A DNA stretch of 64,000 bases from Vitreoscilla filiformis (GTDB lineage: Bacteria > Pseudomonadota > Gammaproteobacteria > Burkholderiales > Burkholderiaceae_C): contig NZ_CP022423.1 in assembly GCF_002222655.1 (NCBI RefSeq), forward strand, positions 1,054,001 through 1,118,000, read 5' to 3'. The notes beneath the pieces were generated by a model that did no database searches, had not been told where the DNA came from, and saw nothing but the letters and a program-made list of their open reading frames with translations. The stretch's first letter is position 1. Each line of letters starts with the position of its first letter. Shown here piece by piece: positions 8,089-17,240 of the stretch. The position numbers and the translations under genes were made by a program.

Positions 8089-9012
8089 ATGACCTTGACC
8101 GAATTGCGCTACATCGTGGCGGTGGCGCGTGAGCGGCACTTCGGCCGGGCTGCCGAAGCGTGTTTTGTGTCGCAGCCCACGCTGTCGGTGGCCATCAAAA
8201 AACTGGAGGAGGAGCTCGACGTCAAATTGTTCGAGCGTGGCAGCAGCGAAGTCAGCACCACGCCTCTGGGTGAGGCCATCGTGCGGCAAGCCCAAACAGT
8301 GCTGGAACAGGCCCAAGCCCTGCGCGACATCGCCAAGACCGGCAAAGACCCCCTCACCGGCCCTTTGCGGTTGGGGCTGATTTACACCATCGGCCCGTAC
8401 CTGTTGCCGGAGTTGGTGAGGCAGGCCATTGCCCGAACCCCACAGATGCCGCTGATGTTGCATGAAAACTTCACCGCCAAACTGCTGGACATGCTGCGCG
8501 CCAACGAGTTGGACTGTGCCATCCTGGCCGAGCGCTTTCCGGACGCCGGTTTGGCCGTCGCGCCGCTGTACGACGAACCGTTTTTGGTGGCTGTGCCTGC
8601 GTCACACCCCTTGGCGCAGCGCGGCGCCGTCAGTGCGCAAGAGCTCAAAGAAGAAACCATGCTGCTCCTGGGCGCGGGGCACTGTTTCCGCGACCATGTG
8701 TTGGAGGTGTGCCCCGAATTTGCACGCTTTTCCAGCGACAGTGAAGGCATCCGCCGCAGTTTCGAAGGATCGTCGTTGGAGACGATCAAGCACATGGTGG
8801 CTTCGGGCATGGGGGTGACGGTGGTGCCGGGGCTGTCGGTGCCGCGTGAAGCGCATCCTCACCTGCGGTTTGTCGAGTTTGCGGCCCCGGTGCCGACGCG
8901 CCGCGTCGTGCTGGCATGGCGCAAGAGTTTCACCCGCTACGAGGCGATCGCCGCTTTGCGCAACGCCATCTACGCTTGTGAGCTGTCCGGGGTGGTGCGG
9001 CTGACGGCGTGA
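8089..9012 (+). CDS. oxyR: OxyR, LysR-family peroxide sensor
   Basis: A 307-residue LysR-type regulator with an N-terminal winged helix (TELRYIVAVARERHFGRAAE) and a periplasmic-binding-protein-like effector domain. The motif GHCFRDHVLEVC has two cysteines nine residues apart, the disulfide pair that defines OxyR (C199/C208 in E. coli). This separates it from ordinary LysR proteins. It would activate peroxide defence genes upon oxidation. It is divergent from the Roadblock gene. No catalase or ahp gene is adjacent in this window, so its targets lie elsewhere. Confidence 0.93.
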   Translation: MTLTELRYIVAVARERHFGRAAEACFVSQPTLSVAIKKLEEELDVKLFERGSSEVSTTPLGEAIVRQAQTVLEQAQALRDIAKTGKDPLTGPLRLGLIYTIGPYLLPELVRQAIARTPQMPLMLHENFTAKLLDMLRANELDCAILAERFPDAGLAVAPLYDEPFLVAVPASHPLAQRGAVSAQELKEETMLLLGAGHCFRDHVLEVCPEFARFSSDSEGIRRSFEGSSLETIKHMVASGMGVTVVPGLSVPREAHPHLRFVEFAAPVPTRRVVLAWRKSFTRYEAIAALRNAIYACELSGVVRLTA

Positions 9013-9067
9013 TCAAGCGACAATCCCCCTCTGGATCCCAGACCTTTGCGCCCGCCCGGCGGGACTG

Positions 9068-9874
9068 ATGTTCATGACTACCCACACCCGCGAGTTTTCC
9101 CCCCCGTTTTTCATCATCGGCTGTGTCCGTTCGGGCACCACCATGCTGCGCAACATCTTGCGCAACCATCCGAACTTGGCTTGCCCTGAGGAAACGCACC
9201 TGTATCGCTGGGGGGAGCCTTTCGGTACGCCGGGATTCATGACGCAGTGCAACAACGCTCTGCTCAAGAAACACCGTGAGCTGGATGGCATCAAGGACGG
9301 GGAGTTCAAGCACATCCTGGATCAGTCCATTTCGCGGGGTGATTTGATGGCGCGGTACATGGCGCGTTTCGTCGAAGTGCGCAAACCCACGGCCACGCGG
9401 TGGTTCGACAAAACGCCCCAAAACGTCTACGGCGTGCATTTGATCGCCGAAGATTTCCCAGAGGCCAAATTCATCCACATCGTGCGCAATCCGGTCGAGG
9501 TGGTGTCGAGTTTGCGGCTGGGCAAAGTCGTCAAGGTGCCGAACTTGATGGCGGCCTGCGCTTACTGGAATGAAGCCGCCACATTGATTCACGCGCTGCG
9601 GCGGCGCTCGCCGAACCGGGTGCTGGAGCTGCGCTACGAGGATTTCACCGCCGAACCCGAGCAAGGCATCCGCCAGGTGCTGGACTTTGTGGGAGAGCCC
9701 TTTGACGCCTCTCACTTCACCAACGTGATCACCTACGAAAGCTCGCACAAGGACGAAGGCCTGTTCTCACCCGAAGAGGTCAAAACCATCGAACGCACCT
9801 GCATCAAGGGGCGGCGGATGTATGGTTACGCTGCCAATCCGTTGCCGTACTGGAAACGCAAGGGACAAGCCTGA
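9068..9874 (+). CDS. Sulfotransferase-family protein (PAPS-dependent)
   Basis: A 268-residue soluble protein with both PAPS-binding signatures of the sulfotransferase fold: GCVRSGTTMLRNIL at residues 19-32 (5'-phosphosulfate loop) and IVRNPVEVVSS near residue 139 (3'-phosphate site). Members move a sulfuryl group from PAPS to a sugar, lipid or other hydroxyl. The acceptor cannot be read from the sequence, and no glycan cluster is adjacent. There is an alternative ATG two codons downstream (9074). ilvE follows 58 bp later, but the link looks incidental. Confidence 0.87.
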   Translation: MFMTTHTREFSPPFFIIGCVRSGTTMLRNILRNHPNLACPEETHLYRWGEPFGTPGFMTQCNNALLKKHRELDGIKDGEFKHILDQSISRGDLMARYMARFVEVRKPTATRWFDKTPQNVYGVHLIAEDFPEAKFIHIVRNPVEVVSSLRLGKVVKVPNLMAACAYWNEAATLIHALRRRSPNRVLELRYEDFTAEPEQGIRQVLDFVGEPFDASHFTNVITYESSHKDEGLFSPEEVKTIERTCIKGRRMYGYAANPLPYWKRKGQA

Positions 9875-9932
9875 GTGCCCTTCTAAAATCCCCCGCTTTT
9901 CCCAAGCACACAGACACAAAGGACTTGAAGCC

Positions 9933-10856
9933 ATGGGCATGGACGATCGCGACGGCAAAATCTGGATGGACGGCGAGCTGGTGGACTGGCGCGATGCGAA
10001 GATCCACGTGCTGACCCACACCCTGCACTACGGCTGCGGCGCCTTCGAAGGGGTGCGCGCCTACAAGACCGCCCAGGGAACGGCCATCTTCCGCTTGCGT
10101 GAGCACACCCAGCGCCTGCTCAATTCGGCCAAGATCCTGCGGATGCCGATGCGCTTCGGCTTGGAAGCCCTGGAAGATGCCCAGAAAGCCGTGGTGCGTG
10201 AGAACCAACTCGAAAGCGGCTACCTGCGTCCGCTGATCTGGATTGGTTCCGAAAAGCTGGGGGTTTCGCCCAAGGGCAACACCGTACACGCCATGGTCGC
10301 GGCCTGGCCTTGGGGTGCGTACCTGGGCGAAGAGGGGATGCAGCGCGGCATCCGCGTCAAGACGTCCAGCTACACCCGCCACCACGTCAACATCACCATG
10401 ACGCAGGCCAAGACGGTGTCCAACTACACCAACTCGATCTTGGCCAACATGGAAGCCACCGATGATGGCTACGACGAAGCCCTGCTGCTGGACGCGGCTG
10501 GCTTCGTCTCCGAAGGCGCTGGCGAGAACATTTTCGTCATCAAGGATGGCGTGGTGTACACCCCCGATCTGTCCGCTGGGGCTCTGAACGGCATCACCCG
10601 CAACACCATCTTCCACATCTGCCAAGACTTGGGGCTGGAATTGGTGCAAAAGCGCATCACCCGTGACGAGGTCTACATCTGCGATGAAGCCTTCTTCACC
10701 GGCACAGCCGCCGAAGTCACGCCGATCCGTGAACTCGACCGGGTCACCCTCGGGTGCGGTGCGCGTGGCCCCATCACCGAGAAAATCCAGGCGGCTTTCT
10801 TTGACATCGTCAATGGCCGCAACGAAAAGTATGCCCACTGGCTGACGCTGGTGTGA
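9933..10856 (+). CDS. ilvE: Branched-chain amino acid aminotransferase
   Basis: IlvE is the PLP enzyme that interconverts leucine, isoleucine and valine with their 2-oxo acids using glutamate/2-oxoglutarate. I start it at ATG 9933 (307 residues), preceded by AAAGGA; the frame is open further upstream, but that part overlaps the sulfotransferase gene. It shows the class-IV fold: WMDGELVDW and GCGAFEGVRAY near the N-terminus, the lysine region around TMTQAKTVSNY, and EGAGENIF and GITRNTI downstream, all typical of IlvE. The CHCC zinc-finger gene follows 29 bp later, an arrangement common in Burkholderiales. Confidence 0.95.
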   Translation: MGMDDRDGKIWMDGELVDWRDAKIHVLTHTLHYGCGAFEGVRAYKTAQGTAIFRLREHTQRLLNSAKILRMPMRFGLEALEDAQKAVVRENQLESGYLRPLIWIGSEKLGVSPKGNTVHAMVAAWPWGAYLGEEGMQRGIRVKTSSYTRHHVNITMTQAKTVSNYTNSILANMEATDDGYDEALLLDAAGFVSEGAGENIFVIKDGVVYTPDLSAGALNGITRNTIFHICQDLGLELVQKRITRDEVYICDEAFFTGTAAEVTPIRELDRVTLGCGARGPITEKIQAAFFDIVNGRNEKYAHWLTLV

Positions 10857-10885
10857 TCCGAGCCCTTCATTTGGAGACCGTGAAC

Positions 10886-11092
10886 ATGAGCCAACCCGAA
10901 GCCGTCGTCGAAGTTACCGCCAAGGATCTGCAAGGCCCTGGCGTGGTGTTCTGCCCCAACCCCAAGATGACGCAGTGGAGCAGCCATCCCAAGGTGTATG
11001 TGGATCTGAGCCACAGCGGTGAAGGCCGTTGCCCCTATTGCGGCACGGTCTACCGCCTCAAAGCGGGCGAAAAAATCGCGCACGCTCACTGA
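10886..11092 (+). CDS. CHCC-type zinc-finger protein
   Basis: A 68-residue protein of the zf-CHCC family, related to the small NDUFS6-type complex I zinc protein. The ligands are visible as a cysteine in GVVFCPNP, the histidine near YVDLSHSGEG and the CPYC pair before GTVYRLKAG. ATG 10886 has a TTGGAGACC ribosome site. It follows ilvE in the same direction, and a strong terminator hairpin comes 18 bp after its stop, closing the transcript. The biochemical role in bacteria is not settled. Confidence 0.88.
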   Translation: MSQPEAVVEVTAKDLQGPGVVFCPNPKMTQWSSHPKVYVDLSHSGEGRCPYCGTVYRLKAGEKIAHAH

Positions 11093-11110
11093 GCGGGGCG
11101 TGCCCCATGA

Positions 11111-11146
11111 AAAATGGCCGGTGCCTGCGAGGGCACCGGCCATTTT
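11111..11146. terminator. Rho-independent terminator hairpin
   Basis: A perfect 15-bp inverted repeat (AAAATGGCCGGTGCC, six-base loop, then its complement ending in TTTT). It lies between the zinc-finger gene and the convergent peptidase gene and carries A/T runs on both sides, so it can terminate both transcripts. Confidence 0.9.
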
Positions 11147-11161
11147 CTTGGGCCAGTCGGA

Positions 11162-12064
11162 TCACTGGCACACATAGGCATAAGGTGACTTGCCAGAAGG
11201 ACACGACCCCGGGCAGGGGCTGTGAACCACTTGTCCGTTTTGGCACTTGGGTTCAGGCGCCGTCAGGCGCGGATTGGGCCCCCAGCAGCCGCAGGTTTGC
11301 ATCACCGAGCCTGGGCGCAGCAAGCCTTCGGTGTTGGTTTGCACCGGGGCAGGGGCCTGGCCGGGCAGCAGAGCCATGGCCGCTGGCGCGGTGGAGCCCT
11401 GGTGGGTGGTTTGCGGCATCTTCGCGTTTTGATCGTCGCGGCAACGGGGGTCGGCGCTGCAACTGGAAACCCAACCGTTGGTGATGGCAGCCAGCCGATC
11501 TTGTTTGCCCGGGTGCGTGGGCGTTGGGGTGGACGGGCCGTAGACCTCCATGGCCCGGCGCGCATCTTCCAGCGTAGCGCCCATGCGGTGCAGGATGAAA
11601 CCTGAGTAGTAATCCGCTTCCAACTCCAAGCGCGGGCGGTTACCGTTCTTGCCGAGGGTGTGGCCGTTCAAGTGATGGTCAATTTCGTGGGCTAGCACAC
11701 TCACCGCAGCCCAACGGTTGCCGGTTTGCTGGTTCAGGTTACGAACAAAATACTGGTTGTAAAGGATGTAGCGCTTGCCGTTCTGCGTGACAGCCGCTGC
11801 GTTAAGCACACTGCTGGCCTTCAGCACGAAGTTGGGCACCAAACCCGAAGCGCGAATGATGGCCTTGATGACATCGGAAGCCTCTTGATCGGAGGCGAAT
11901 GTCATGACGTTGTCGGGAATGTCTTCACCAAAATACGCGCATGTATCGTGTCCACCCAAGCGCATGGGCTCCGAGACTTGGGCATGCGCGCCTGACCCAT
12001 GACTGAAGGTGAGGACACCGGCGATGAGTGCGCGAAAAAGTGCGCCAAGAATTGCACGAGACAT
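11162..12064 (-). CDS. Exported zinc metallopeptidase-like protein (HExxH, M48-like)
   Basis: A 300-residue exported protein. A signal peptide ends at GSGAHAQ. The catalytic motif HEIDHH (HExxH) is followed about 25 residues later by ELEADYYSG, whose glutamate would be the third zinc ligand, as in gluzincin M48-like peptidases. The C-terminal third is a low-complexity linker followed by a Cys/Pro-rich module with several cysteines (CGCWG, CPGSCPSG), probably disulfide-linked and outside the catalytic domain. I start at ATG 12062-12064 because the longer frame, opening with TTG, lacks signal character. No partner genes are adjacent. Substrate unknown. Confidence 0.75.
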   Translation of the reverse strand: MSRAILGALFRALIAGVLTFSHGSGAHAQVSEPMRLGGHDTCAYFGEDIPDNVMTFASDQEASDVIKAIIRASGLVPNFVLKASSVLNAAAVTQNGKRYILYNQYFVRNLNQQTGNRWAAVSVLAHEIDHHLNGHTLGKNGNRPRLELEADYYSGFILHRMGATLEDARRAMEVYGPSTPTPTHPGKQDRLAAITNGWVSSCSADPRCRDDQNAKMPQTTHQGSTAPAAMALLPGQAPAPVQTNTEGLLRPGSVMQTCGCWGPNPRLTAPEPKCQNGQVVHSPCPGSCPSGKSPYAYVCQ

Positions 12065-12475
12065 TGCTGTCACCAAGTTGTTGTGTTGGTCTGCACCCCC
12101 TGTGTTATTCGGAAGTTTCGGCAAAGCGTGACCCGCACGTCGTTACAACAATGTGGTAATGCAAACGGCGGAGAGGGGGCTTTTGCCGATCGTCCTCAAT
12201 GGGCCTGTCTGTGCAGGTTCACAGCGAATTGTGCCCCTACCCTCGCGCCATCAAGAGGCCATCGCTCCAGGCAACTCCCGTTGTTAGGGGGGGATTTATG
12301 GATTAGGGGTTGCAAAAAAACACGGGATTTTCATCAAAAACAAATCACCTTAAGGGCAAAAACCAGCAAAAAGCGGACACAGCCCCTCTTAGGCAAGCCA
12401 TTTGGCTGGGGGCTTGGTTGCTTTCGTTACGTGGCATTACATCTGTGCGGTGCGTCCGCGACAGGTGTGTTGCCC
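12065..12475. other. Intergenic stretch, no gene seen
   Basis: 411 bp between the peptidase start and the ybiB stop. It is less GC-rich than its surroundings, with A-rich runs around 12310-12375. I see no coding frame with a credible start, no tRNA and no strong hairpin. It presumably holds the promoter of the peptidase gene. Confidence 0.5.
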
Positions 12476-13402
12476 TCACAACGGGGTTCGCTCGGCCAGG
12501 GCCTGTAAACACCGCACTTGGCGGACGATGGGGGCTGGCGGTGTCAGTGTTCCACGGGTGATGGCCTGAATGTAAGCCGCCGTTTGGCGGGCGTCTTGGC
12601 CGTCGGGCAAATCTGGCAGGGTGTGGAGGCTGCCGCCCTGCGCTTCGATGGACAAAACTTCGTCCAAGTGCCCCTGGACAAAACATTTGAGGGCTGGCAA
12701 GCGCCGCGCATCGGCCACTGGTTCGCCTTCGGTGCCGCGCAGCAGCAGGGCGCTGGCTTGGCTGAGCCCCAAGAACTCCGCCAAACTGACGGCGTACTCC
12801 GGATGCGTATGGTTGACCACGCGCACCCCGTTGGCCACCGCCGGCAGCAACTTGGCCAAAGTATGACCAGGGTTGCGTAAACCCAATACGCCACGCAGGG
12901 CGAGCAGATGTTGCTGCAAACCCGGGTGCAGCACCGAGGTGGGCATGAACACGGGCTGGCCCTGACGCCACTGGGCTTGGGCTTGCTCAGCGGTTTCGAC
13001 GGGGGAGAGCCCCAGCTCGATGAAAATTTGTGCGCTGGTGACACGCCCTGCTTCTTGCAACGGGCCGTGAACCAACACACTCACGCCCTGCTGAGCCAGC
13101 AAGCAGGCCAGCAGGGGGGTCAGGTTGGGCAGCTTGCGGGCGCCGTTGTAGCTGGGCAGCACAACGGCGGGCCCTGGGGCCACCAAACGCAACATGCGTG
13201 GCTCGACGGCCTGCATGAACCCGAGCAGCTCCTCGGGGGTCTCGCCCTTGATGCGCATGGCCAAGGCGAAGGCCCCTTTCTCCAGATCGCTGACTTGGCC
13301 GTCCAGCAGGCGGCCCATCAGATCAGCGGCTTGGGCACGATTCAGCGAGCGCGCACCCTCCTTGCCACGGCCAATGTCTCGCAAATAGGGGGCAATGCTC
13401 AT
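12476..13402 (-). CDS. ybiB: YbiB (TrpD2) family nucleic-acid-binding protein
   Basis: A 308-residue homologue of anthranilate phosphoribosyltransferase that belongs to the YbiB/TrpD2 group: N-terminal helical domain (YLRDIGRGKEGARSL) and a Rossmann-like phosphoribosyltransferase body. In place of the PRPP-binding glycine-rich loop of TrpD there is a divergent sequence (LPSYNGARKLPN). YbiB proteins bind nucleic acids rather than make phosphoribosyl anthranilate. It is the last gene after nasA on the same strand, 72 bp apart, a pairing common in Burkholderiales nitrate clusters; its role in nitrate assimilation is unknown. Confidence 0.85.
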   Translation of the reverse strand: MSIAPYLRDIGRGKEGARSLNRAQAADLMGRLLDGQVSDLEKGAFALAMRIKGETPEELLGFMQAVEPRMLRLVAPGPAVVLPSYNGARKLPNLTPLLACLLAQQGVSVLVHGPLQEAGRVTSAQIFIELGLSPVETAEQAQAQWRQGQPVFMPTSVLHPGLQQHLLALRGVLGLRNPGHTLAKLLPAVANGVRVVNHTHPEYAVSLAEFLGLSQASALLLRGTEGEPVADARRLPALKCFVQGHLDEVLSIEAQGGSLHTLPDLPDGQDARQTAAYIQAITRGTLTPPAPIVRQVRCLQALAERTPL

Positions 13403-13474
13403 TGATTCTCACCTTGGGATGCATGGACACCCAAGATTGTGGCCTTCGCTGGGTGTCCCGGTGAGTTGCTGGGC

Positions 13475-16276
13475 TCAACGCTGCATTGCGGTGAGCGGCT
13501 GGGGGGCGATGCTTTTGGCCAAGGTGCGCAGCGTGGGCAGGCACGAGCCGCAGTTGGTGCCGCAGCGCAGGCGCTCTTGCAGGTGCTGCACCCGCTCTTC
13601 GACACGCCCCGCACAGCGGGACAGCTCGGTGCGAATCGCCTCCTCGCTGACGTTGAAACACGTACACACCTGGGGGCTGCGGGGCGCGCTGGCCTGGGTC
13701 AGACGGTGGGCGGGGGCCAACAGGTGCCGTCCGGGCATGGGCAGGGGGTCGTGGGCTTCCAGCAGGGTGCGCAGCCACGATTCACCCCGCGCATCGCCTG
13801 CGAGCCAGAAAGCGTGCAGCACGTCGCGGCCATTCGCGTCGCGCTGGAGGCGCAGGGCGCGCTGCTGGTGGCGTTGCAGGTCGTGGTAGACCAGCACCGA
13901 AGGGCCGTCGATGCGCAAGGCTTGGCGGATGGGGGCCAATACGGCCTCATCCACCGCTTGGGCCGCCCCCGCCCGCAGCAGCAAGCCGACACGCCCTTGG
14001 GCATCCGGCTCCCGACCGAACGGCAGGAGGCAGGCCCAGCCAAAAGCATCCAGGGTTGGTTTGAGCTGCTCGCGCACGGCCAGGGCTTCGGCTTGCGGCA
14101 GCCAGGCCATGGCGGTGAGTCGCCACGGCAGACGCGCTGGGGCCAAGCGCACGGCGCAGTGCTTGAGTTCGGGCTGTTTCGAACGCGGGCAGGTGCTGGG
14201 CAACGTCAGGCCGTTGACGCCCTGCATGGGCTGGCCATTCGAGTCTTGCCCGCGCAGCACTTCCCGGCCCCAATGCATGGGGATGAAGGTTTGGCCGGGC
14301 TGCACGCTGTCGCTCGCTCGGGCGCCCAACACCACCTCGCCTCGGCGTGAGGTGACGCGCACCAAATCACCGTCGCGCAGTTGCAGGCGCTGCATGTCGC
14401 CGGGGTGAATGTCGATCACCGGTTCGCCCTCGTGGCCCAGCAGGCGGCCCAGGGTGCCGGTGCGGCTCATGCCGTGCCACTGATCGCGCAGCCGGCCCGT
14501 GAGCAGGCTGAAGGGGTAGGCGTCGTCGGTGGGTTCGGCCAGCGGGGTGAAGGGCACGTCGGCAAAGCGGGCCCGGCCATCGGGGGTGGCGAATTGGCCG
14601 TCCTCGTACAGACGTGCCTGCCCGTGGGGCTGGCCTTCACGCAGCGGCCATTGTTGGGGGCCTTGCTGGTCGAGCAGGGCGTAGCTCAGACCGGTGATGT
14701 CCAGGTCGCGGCCCCGGGTCGTTTCCCGGTGTTCCTGCCAGACGGCTTCGGCCGAGGCGTAGTCGAACAGCGCGGCGCGTTCGGGGGCGATGCGCTGGGC
14801 CAGACGGCGGGCGACGTCCGCTGCGATGTGCCAATCCGGACGCGCTTGCCCAGCAGGTGCCACCGCCGCCCGCACCCGGCTGATGCGCCGCTCGCTGTTG
14901 GTAACGGTGCCCTCCTTTTCCCCCCAAGTGGCCGCAGGCAACAAGATGTCGGCATGGGCGGCGGTGGCCGTGGTGAGAAAAGCCTCCTGCACGATCACCA
15001 GTTCAGCCCGTTCCAATGCCCGGCGCACGGTGGCCTGATCCGGCAGCGATTGGGCCGGGTTGGTGCAAGCGATCCACAAGGCTTTGACTTGGCCGTCGGC
15101 GGCGGCTTCAAACAAATCGACGGCGGTGCGGCCCGGGGTGGCGGGCACGTCCGGCACGCCCCACAGCCGCGCCACTTCGGCACGGTGGACGGGGTTGGCC
15201 AGGTCGCGGTGCGCAGACAGCAGGTTGGCCAACCCCCCGACCTCACGCCCACCCATGGCATTGGGCTGGCCGGTCAAGCTGAACGGCCCTGCCCCTGGGC
15301 GGCCAATTTGGCCCGTGGCCAAGTGCAGGTTGATGAGCGCGGCGTTTTTGTCGGTGCCGCTGCTGCTTTGGTTCAAACCTTGGCAGTAGAGGCTCAGGGT
15401 TGGGGTGTCGCGGCCAAACCATTGGGCGGCGGTGAGGAGGTCGGCCTCGCGCAGTCCGGTTAGGCGTGCGGTTTCGCTCGGGGTGAAACCTTGGACACGG
15501 GCTTGCAGCGCCGCAAAACCTTGGGTGTGGCGGTCGATGAAGGCGGCATCGTGGTGGCCGTCGCGCAGCAGCAGATGCAGCAGGCCGTGGTACAGCGCCA
15601 CGTCGCTGCCGGGGCGCAGGGCCAGATGCAAGTCGGCCTGTTCCGCAGTTTCCGTGCGGCGCGGATCGACCACGATCCACTTCTGTGCCGGGTTGGTGCG
15701 GCGCGCATCCTCCAAGCGGCGGAACAGGATCGGGTGGGCCCAAGCCATGTTGCTGCCTGTGATGAACACGGTTTGCGCCAGGGCCAAATCGTCATAACTG
15801 CACGGCGGGGCATCGGCGCCCAGCGTGGCTTTGTAGCCCGCCACCGCGCTGGACATGCACAGGCGCGAGTTGGTGTCGATGTGGTTGGTGCCGATCAATC
15901 CTTTGACCAGCTTGTTGAAGACGTAATAGTCCTCGGTGAGCAACTGCCCGGAGACGTAAACGCCCAAGGCATCGGGCCCATGGGTTTGGTAGAGGTTGGC
16001 CAGGCGCTGGGCGGTGTCGTCCAGCGCTGTGTCCCATGACACCGCTTCGGGCGCAGCGCCACGGGCTGGGCGGCGCATCGGGTGCAGCAAGCGGGTTTGC
16101 TGGGTGACGCTGTCGGCGGCCGTCAGGTGCAAGGTGGAGCCCTTGGTACACAAGCGGCCAAAGTTGGCAGGATGGTCGGGATCCCCCCGCACGCCGAGAA
16201 TGCGCGGGCCATCACTCTCGATGATGACGCCACAGCCTACGCCGCAATAAGGGCAGGTCGATCGGGTCTGGGTCAT
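13475..16276 (-). CDS. nasA: Assimilatory nitrate reductase, catalytic subunit
   Basis: This cytoplasmic molybdopterin enzyme reduces nitrate to nitrite for nitrogen assimilation. The 933-residue protein starts with a [4Fe-4S] motif (CPYCGVGCGV with a later LCTKG cysteine), followed by the bis-MGD oxidoreductase domains and a molydopterin-dinucleotide-binding domain. It ends with a BFD-like [2Fe-2S] module (CTCFNV, then CGTNCGSC, in the last 70 residues), as in NasA/NasC of Proteobacteria, which receives electrons from a flavoprotein. The exported sensor gene ends 28 bp upstream on the same strand. The nearby NirB-like FAD protein is a candidate electron donor. Confidence 0.95.
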   Translation of the reverse strand: MTQTRSTCPYCGVGCGVIIESDGPRILGVRGDPDHPANFGRLCTKGSTLHLTAADSVTQQTRLLHPMRRPARGAAPEAVSWDTALDDTAQRLANLYQTHGPDALGVYVSGQLLTEDYYVFNKLVKGLIGTNHIDTNSRLCMSSAVAGYKATLGADAPPCSYDDLALAQTVFITGSNMAWAHPILFRRLEDARRTNPAQKWIVVDPRRTETAEQADLHLALRPGSDVALYHGLLHLLLRDGHHDAAFIDRHTQGFAALQARVQGFTPSETARLTGLREADLLTAAQWFGRDTPTLSLYCQGLNQSSSGTDKNAALINLHLATGQIGRPGAGPFSLTGQPNAMGGREVGGLANLLSAHRDLANPVHRAEVARLWGVPDVPATPGRTAVDLFEAAADGQVKALWIACTNPAQSLPDQATVRRALERAELVIVQEAFLTTATAAHADILLPAATWGEKEGTVTNSERRISRVRAAVAPAGQARPDWHIAADVARRLAQRIAPERAALFDYASAEAVWQEHRETTRGRDLDITGLSYALLDQQGPQQWPLREGQPHGQARLYEDGQFATPDGRARFADVPFTPLAEPTDDAYPFSLLTGRLRDQWHGMSRTGTLGRLLGHEGEPVIDIHPGDMQRLQLRDGDLVRVTSRRGEVVLGARASDSVQPGQTFIPMHWGREVLRGQDSNGQPMQGVNGLTLPSTCPRSKQPELKHCAVRLAPARLPWRLTAMAWLPQAEALAVREQLKPTLDAFGWACLLPFGREPDAQGRVGLLLRAGAAQAVDEAVLAPIRQALRIDGPSVLVYHDLQRHQQRALRLQRDANGRDVLHAFWLAGDARGESWLRTLLEAHDPLPMPGRHLLAPAHRLTQASAPRSPQVCTCFNVSEEAIRTELSRCAGRVEERVQHLQERLRCGTNCGSCLPTLRTLAKSIAPQPLTAMQR

Positions 16277-16303
16277 GGGGGGGCTTCTTTCAGGGCAGGA
16301 AGG

Positions 16304-17110
16304 TCATGCGCCGAGGCGCACGTATTGCTGGGTGATGCGGTCCATCAACTCCAGCAGGTTTTCGCTGGCGACGAACACTTCGGCAGCGTCTTTGGCGGTG
16401 ATGCGCTCGTCACGTCCCGCTGCCGACTCCAAGAACACCCACTGCTGACGGGCCAGCAGCAGTTCTTGTTTCAGGGCGGGGGTGGTTTGCGGGGCAGCGT
16501 CCAGGCGGCTCAGGTTGCGGGTGAACTCAGCGCGAGCGGCATCGACTTGGGTGTGGAGATCGGTGGGCGCGCTTTTCCACAGCATGACCAAGTGAGATTT
16601 GGCGATGAACTGGCTCAGCATGCGCTGGCGGCCTGCCAGGTTCACCAATTCGCTGATCGGTTGGGCGGCATGCTGCTCCAGGGCTTGGGTCAGTTGGTGA
16701 GCCTGGGCGAGGACGCGGCCATCCAGTCCGAGCAAGGCCGGCACCAGCGGTTGAGCGGGTGGCGAGGCCGTCAGGCGGGACTTGAATTCGTTCCACAGCG
16801 GTTCGAGCTGGCCATGTGCGCTGCGGGTGGTGGGGTTGGGCAGCAGGGGTTTGAGGTCGGTTTGCACGCGCTCGAACTGCGCCACCGAGTCTTGCAGCAC
16901 GCGGGCCGCCCGTTTGGTTTCGACGTTCTGCCCGACCGCCAGCCACGCTTTGGACAGGCGCTGGCTGAGCATGCGCAAGCTGCCCGCCTTGTTGATCAGT
17001 TCAGGGAGTTCGGAGGCCGAGGGGGTGCGGGCGGTTTGTCCCCAAGTGGGCCAGGGGGCCACCACCGAACAACTGGCCAGCAGCAGGTGACGACGCGGAA
17101 TGGAAGGCAT
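16304..17110 (-). CDS. Exported PilJ/NIT-type sensor-domain protein
   Basis: A 268-residue protein with an N-terminal signal (RRHLLLASC, possible lipobox cysteine). It contains two copies of the PilJ-type nitrate/nitrite-sensing helix motif: INKAGSLRMLSQRL near residue 39 and VNLAGRQRMLSQFI near residue 158. These correspond to the P-box-like helices of NarX/NarQ-type sensors. It has no output domain, so it would be a free or lipid-anchored periplasmic nitrate/nitrite-binding protein. It is encoded just upstream of nasA and shares its motif pair with the ANTAR regulator at 22154-23431. Ligand binding is inferred from the family. Confidence 0.8.
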   Translation of the reverse strand: MPSIPRRHLLLASCSVVAPWPTWGQTARTPSASELPELINKAGSLRMLSQRLSKAWLAVGQNVETKRAARVLQDSVAQFERVQTDLKPLLPNPTTRSAHGQLEPLWNEFKSRLTASPPAQPLVPALLGLDGRVLAQAHQLTQALEQHAAQPISELVNLAGRQRMLSQFIAKSHLVMLWKSAPTDLHTQVDAARAEFTRNLSRLDAAPQTTPALKQELLLARQQWVFLESAAGRDERITAKDAAEVFVASENLLELMDRITQQYVRLGA

Positions 17111-17240
17111 GGTGTTTCTTTCGGATCGTGGAGCGGTTCAAGAAAACGGCTGACACAGGCTTAACGCCCCGTGCCTCGTTCCAGTATGGCCAGTGCAGTT
17201 TGGGTTTCCTTGATTTGCCTTCTCGTCCGTCCGACAGCTT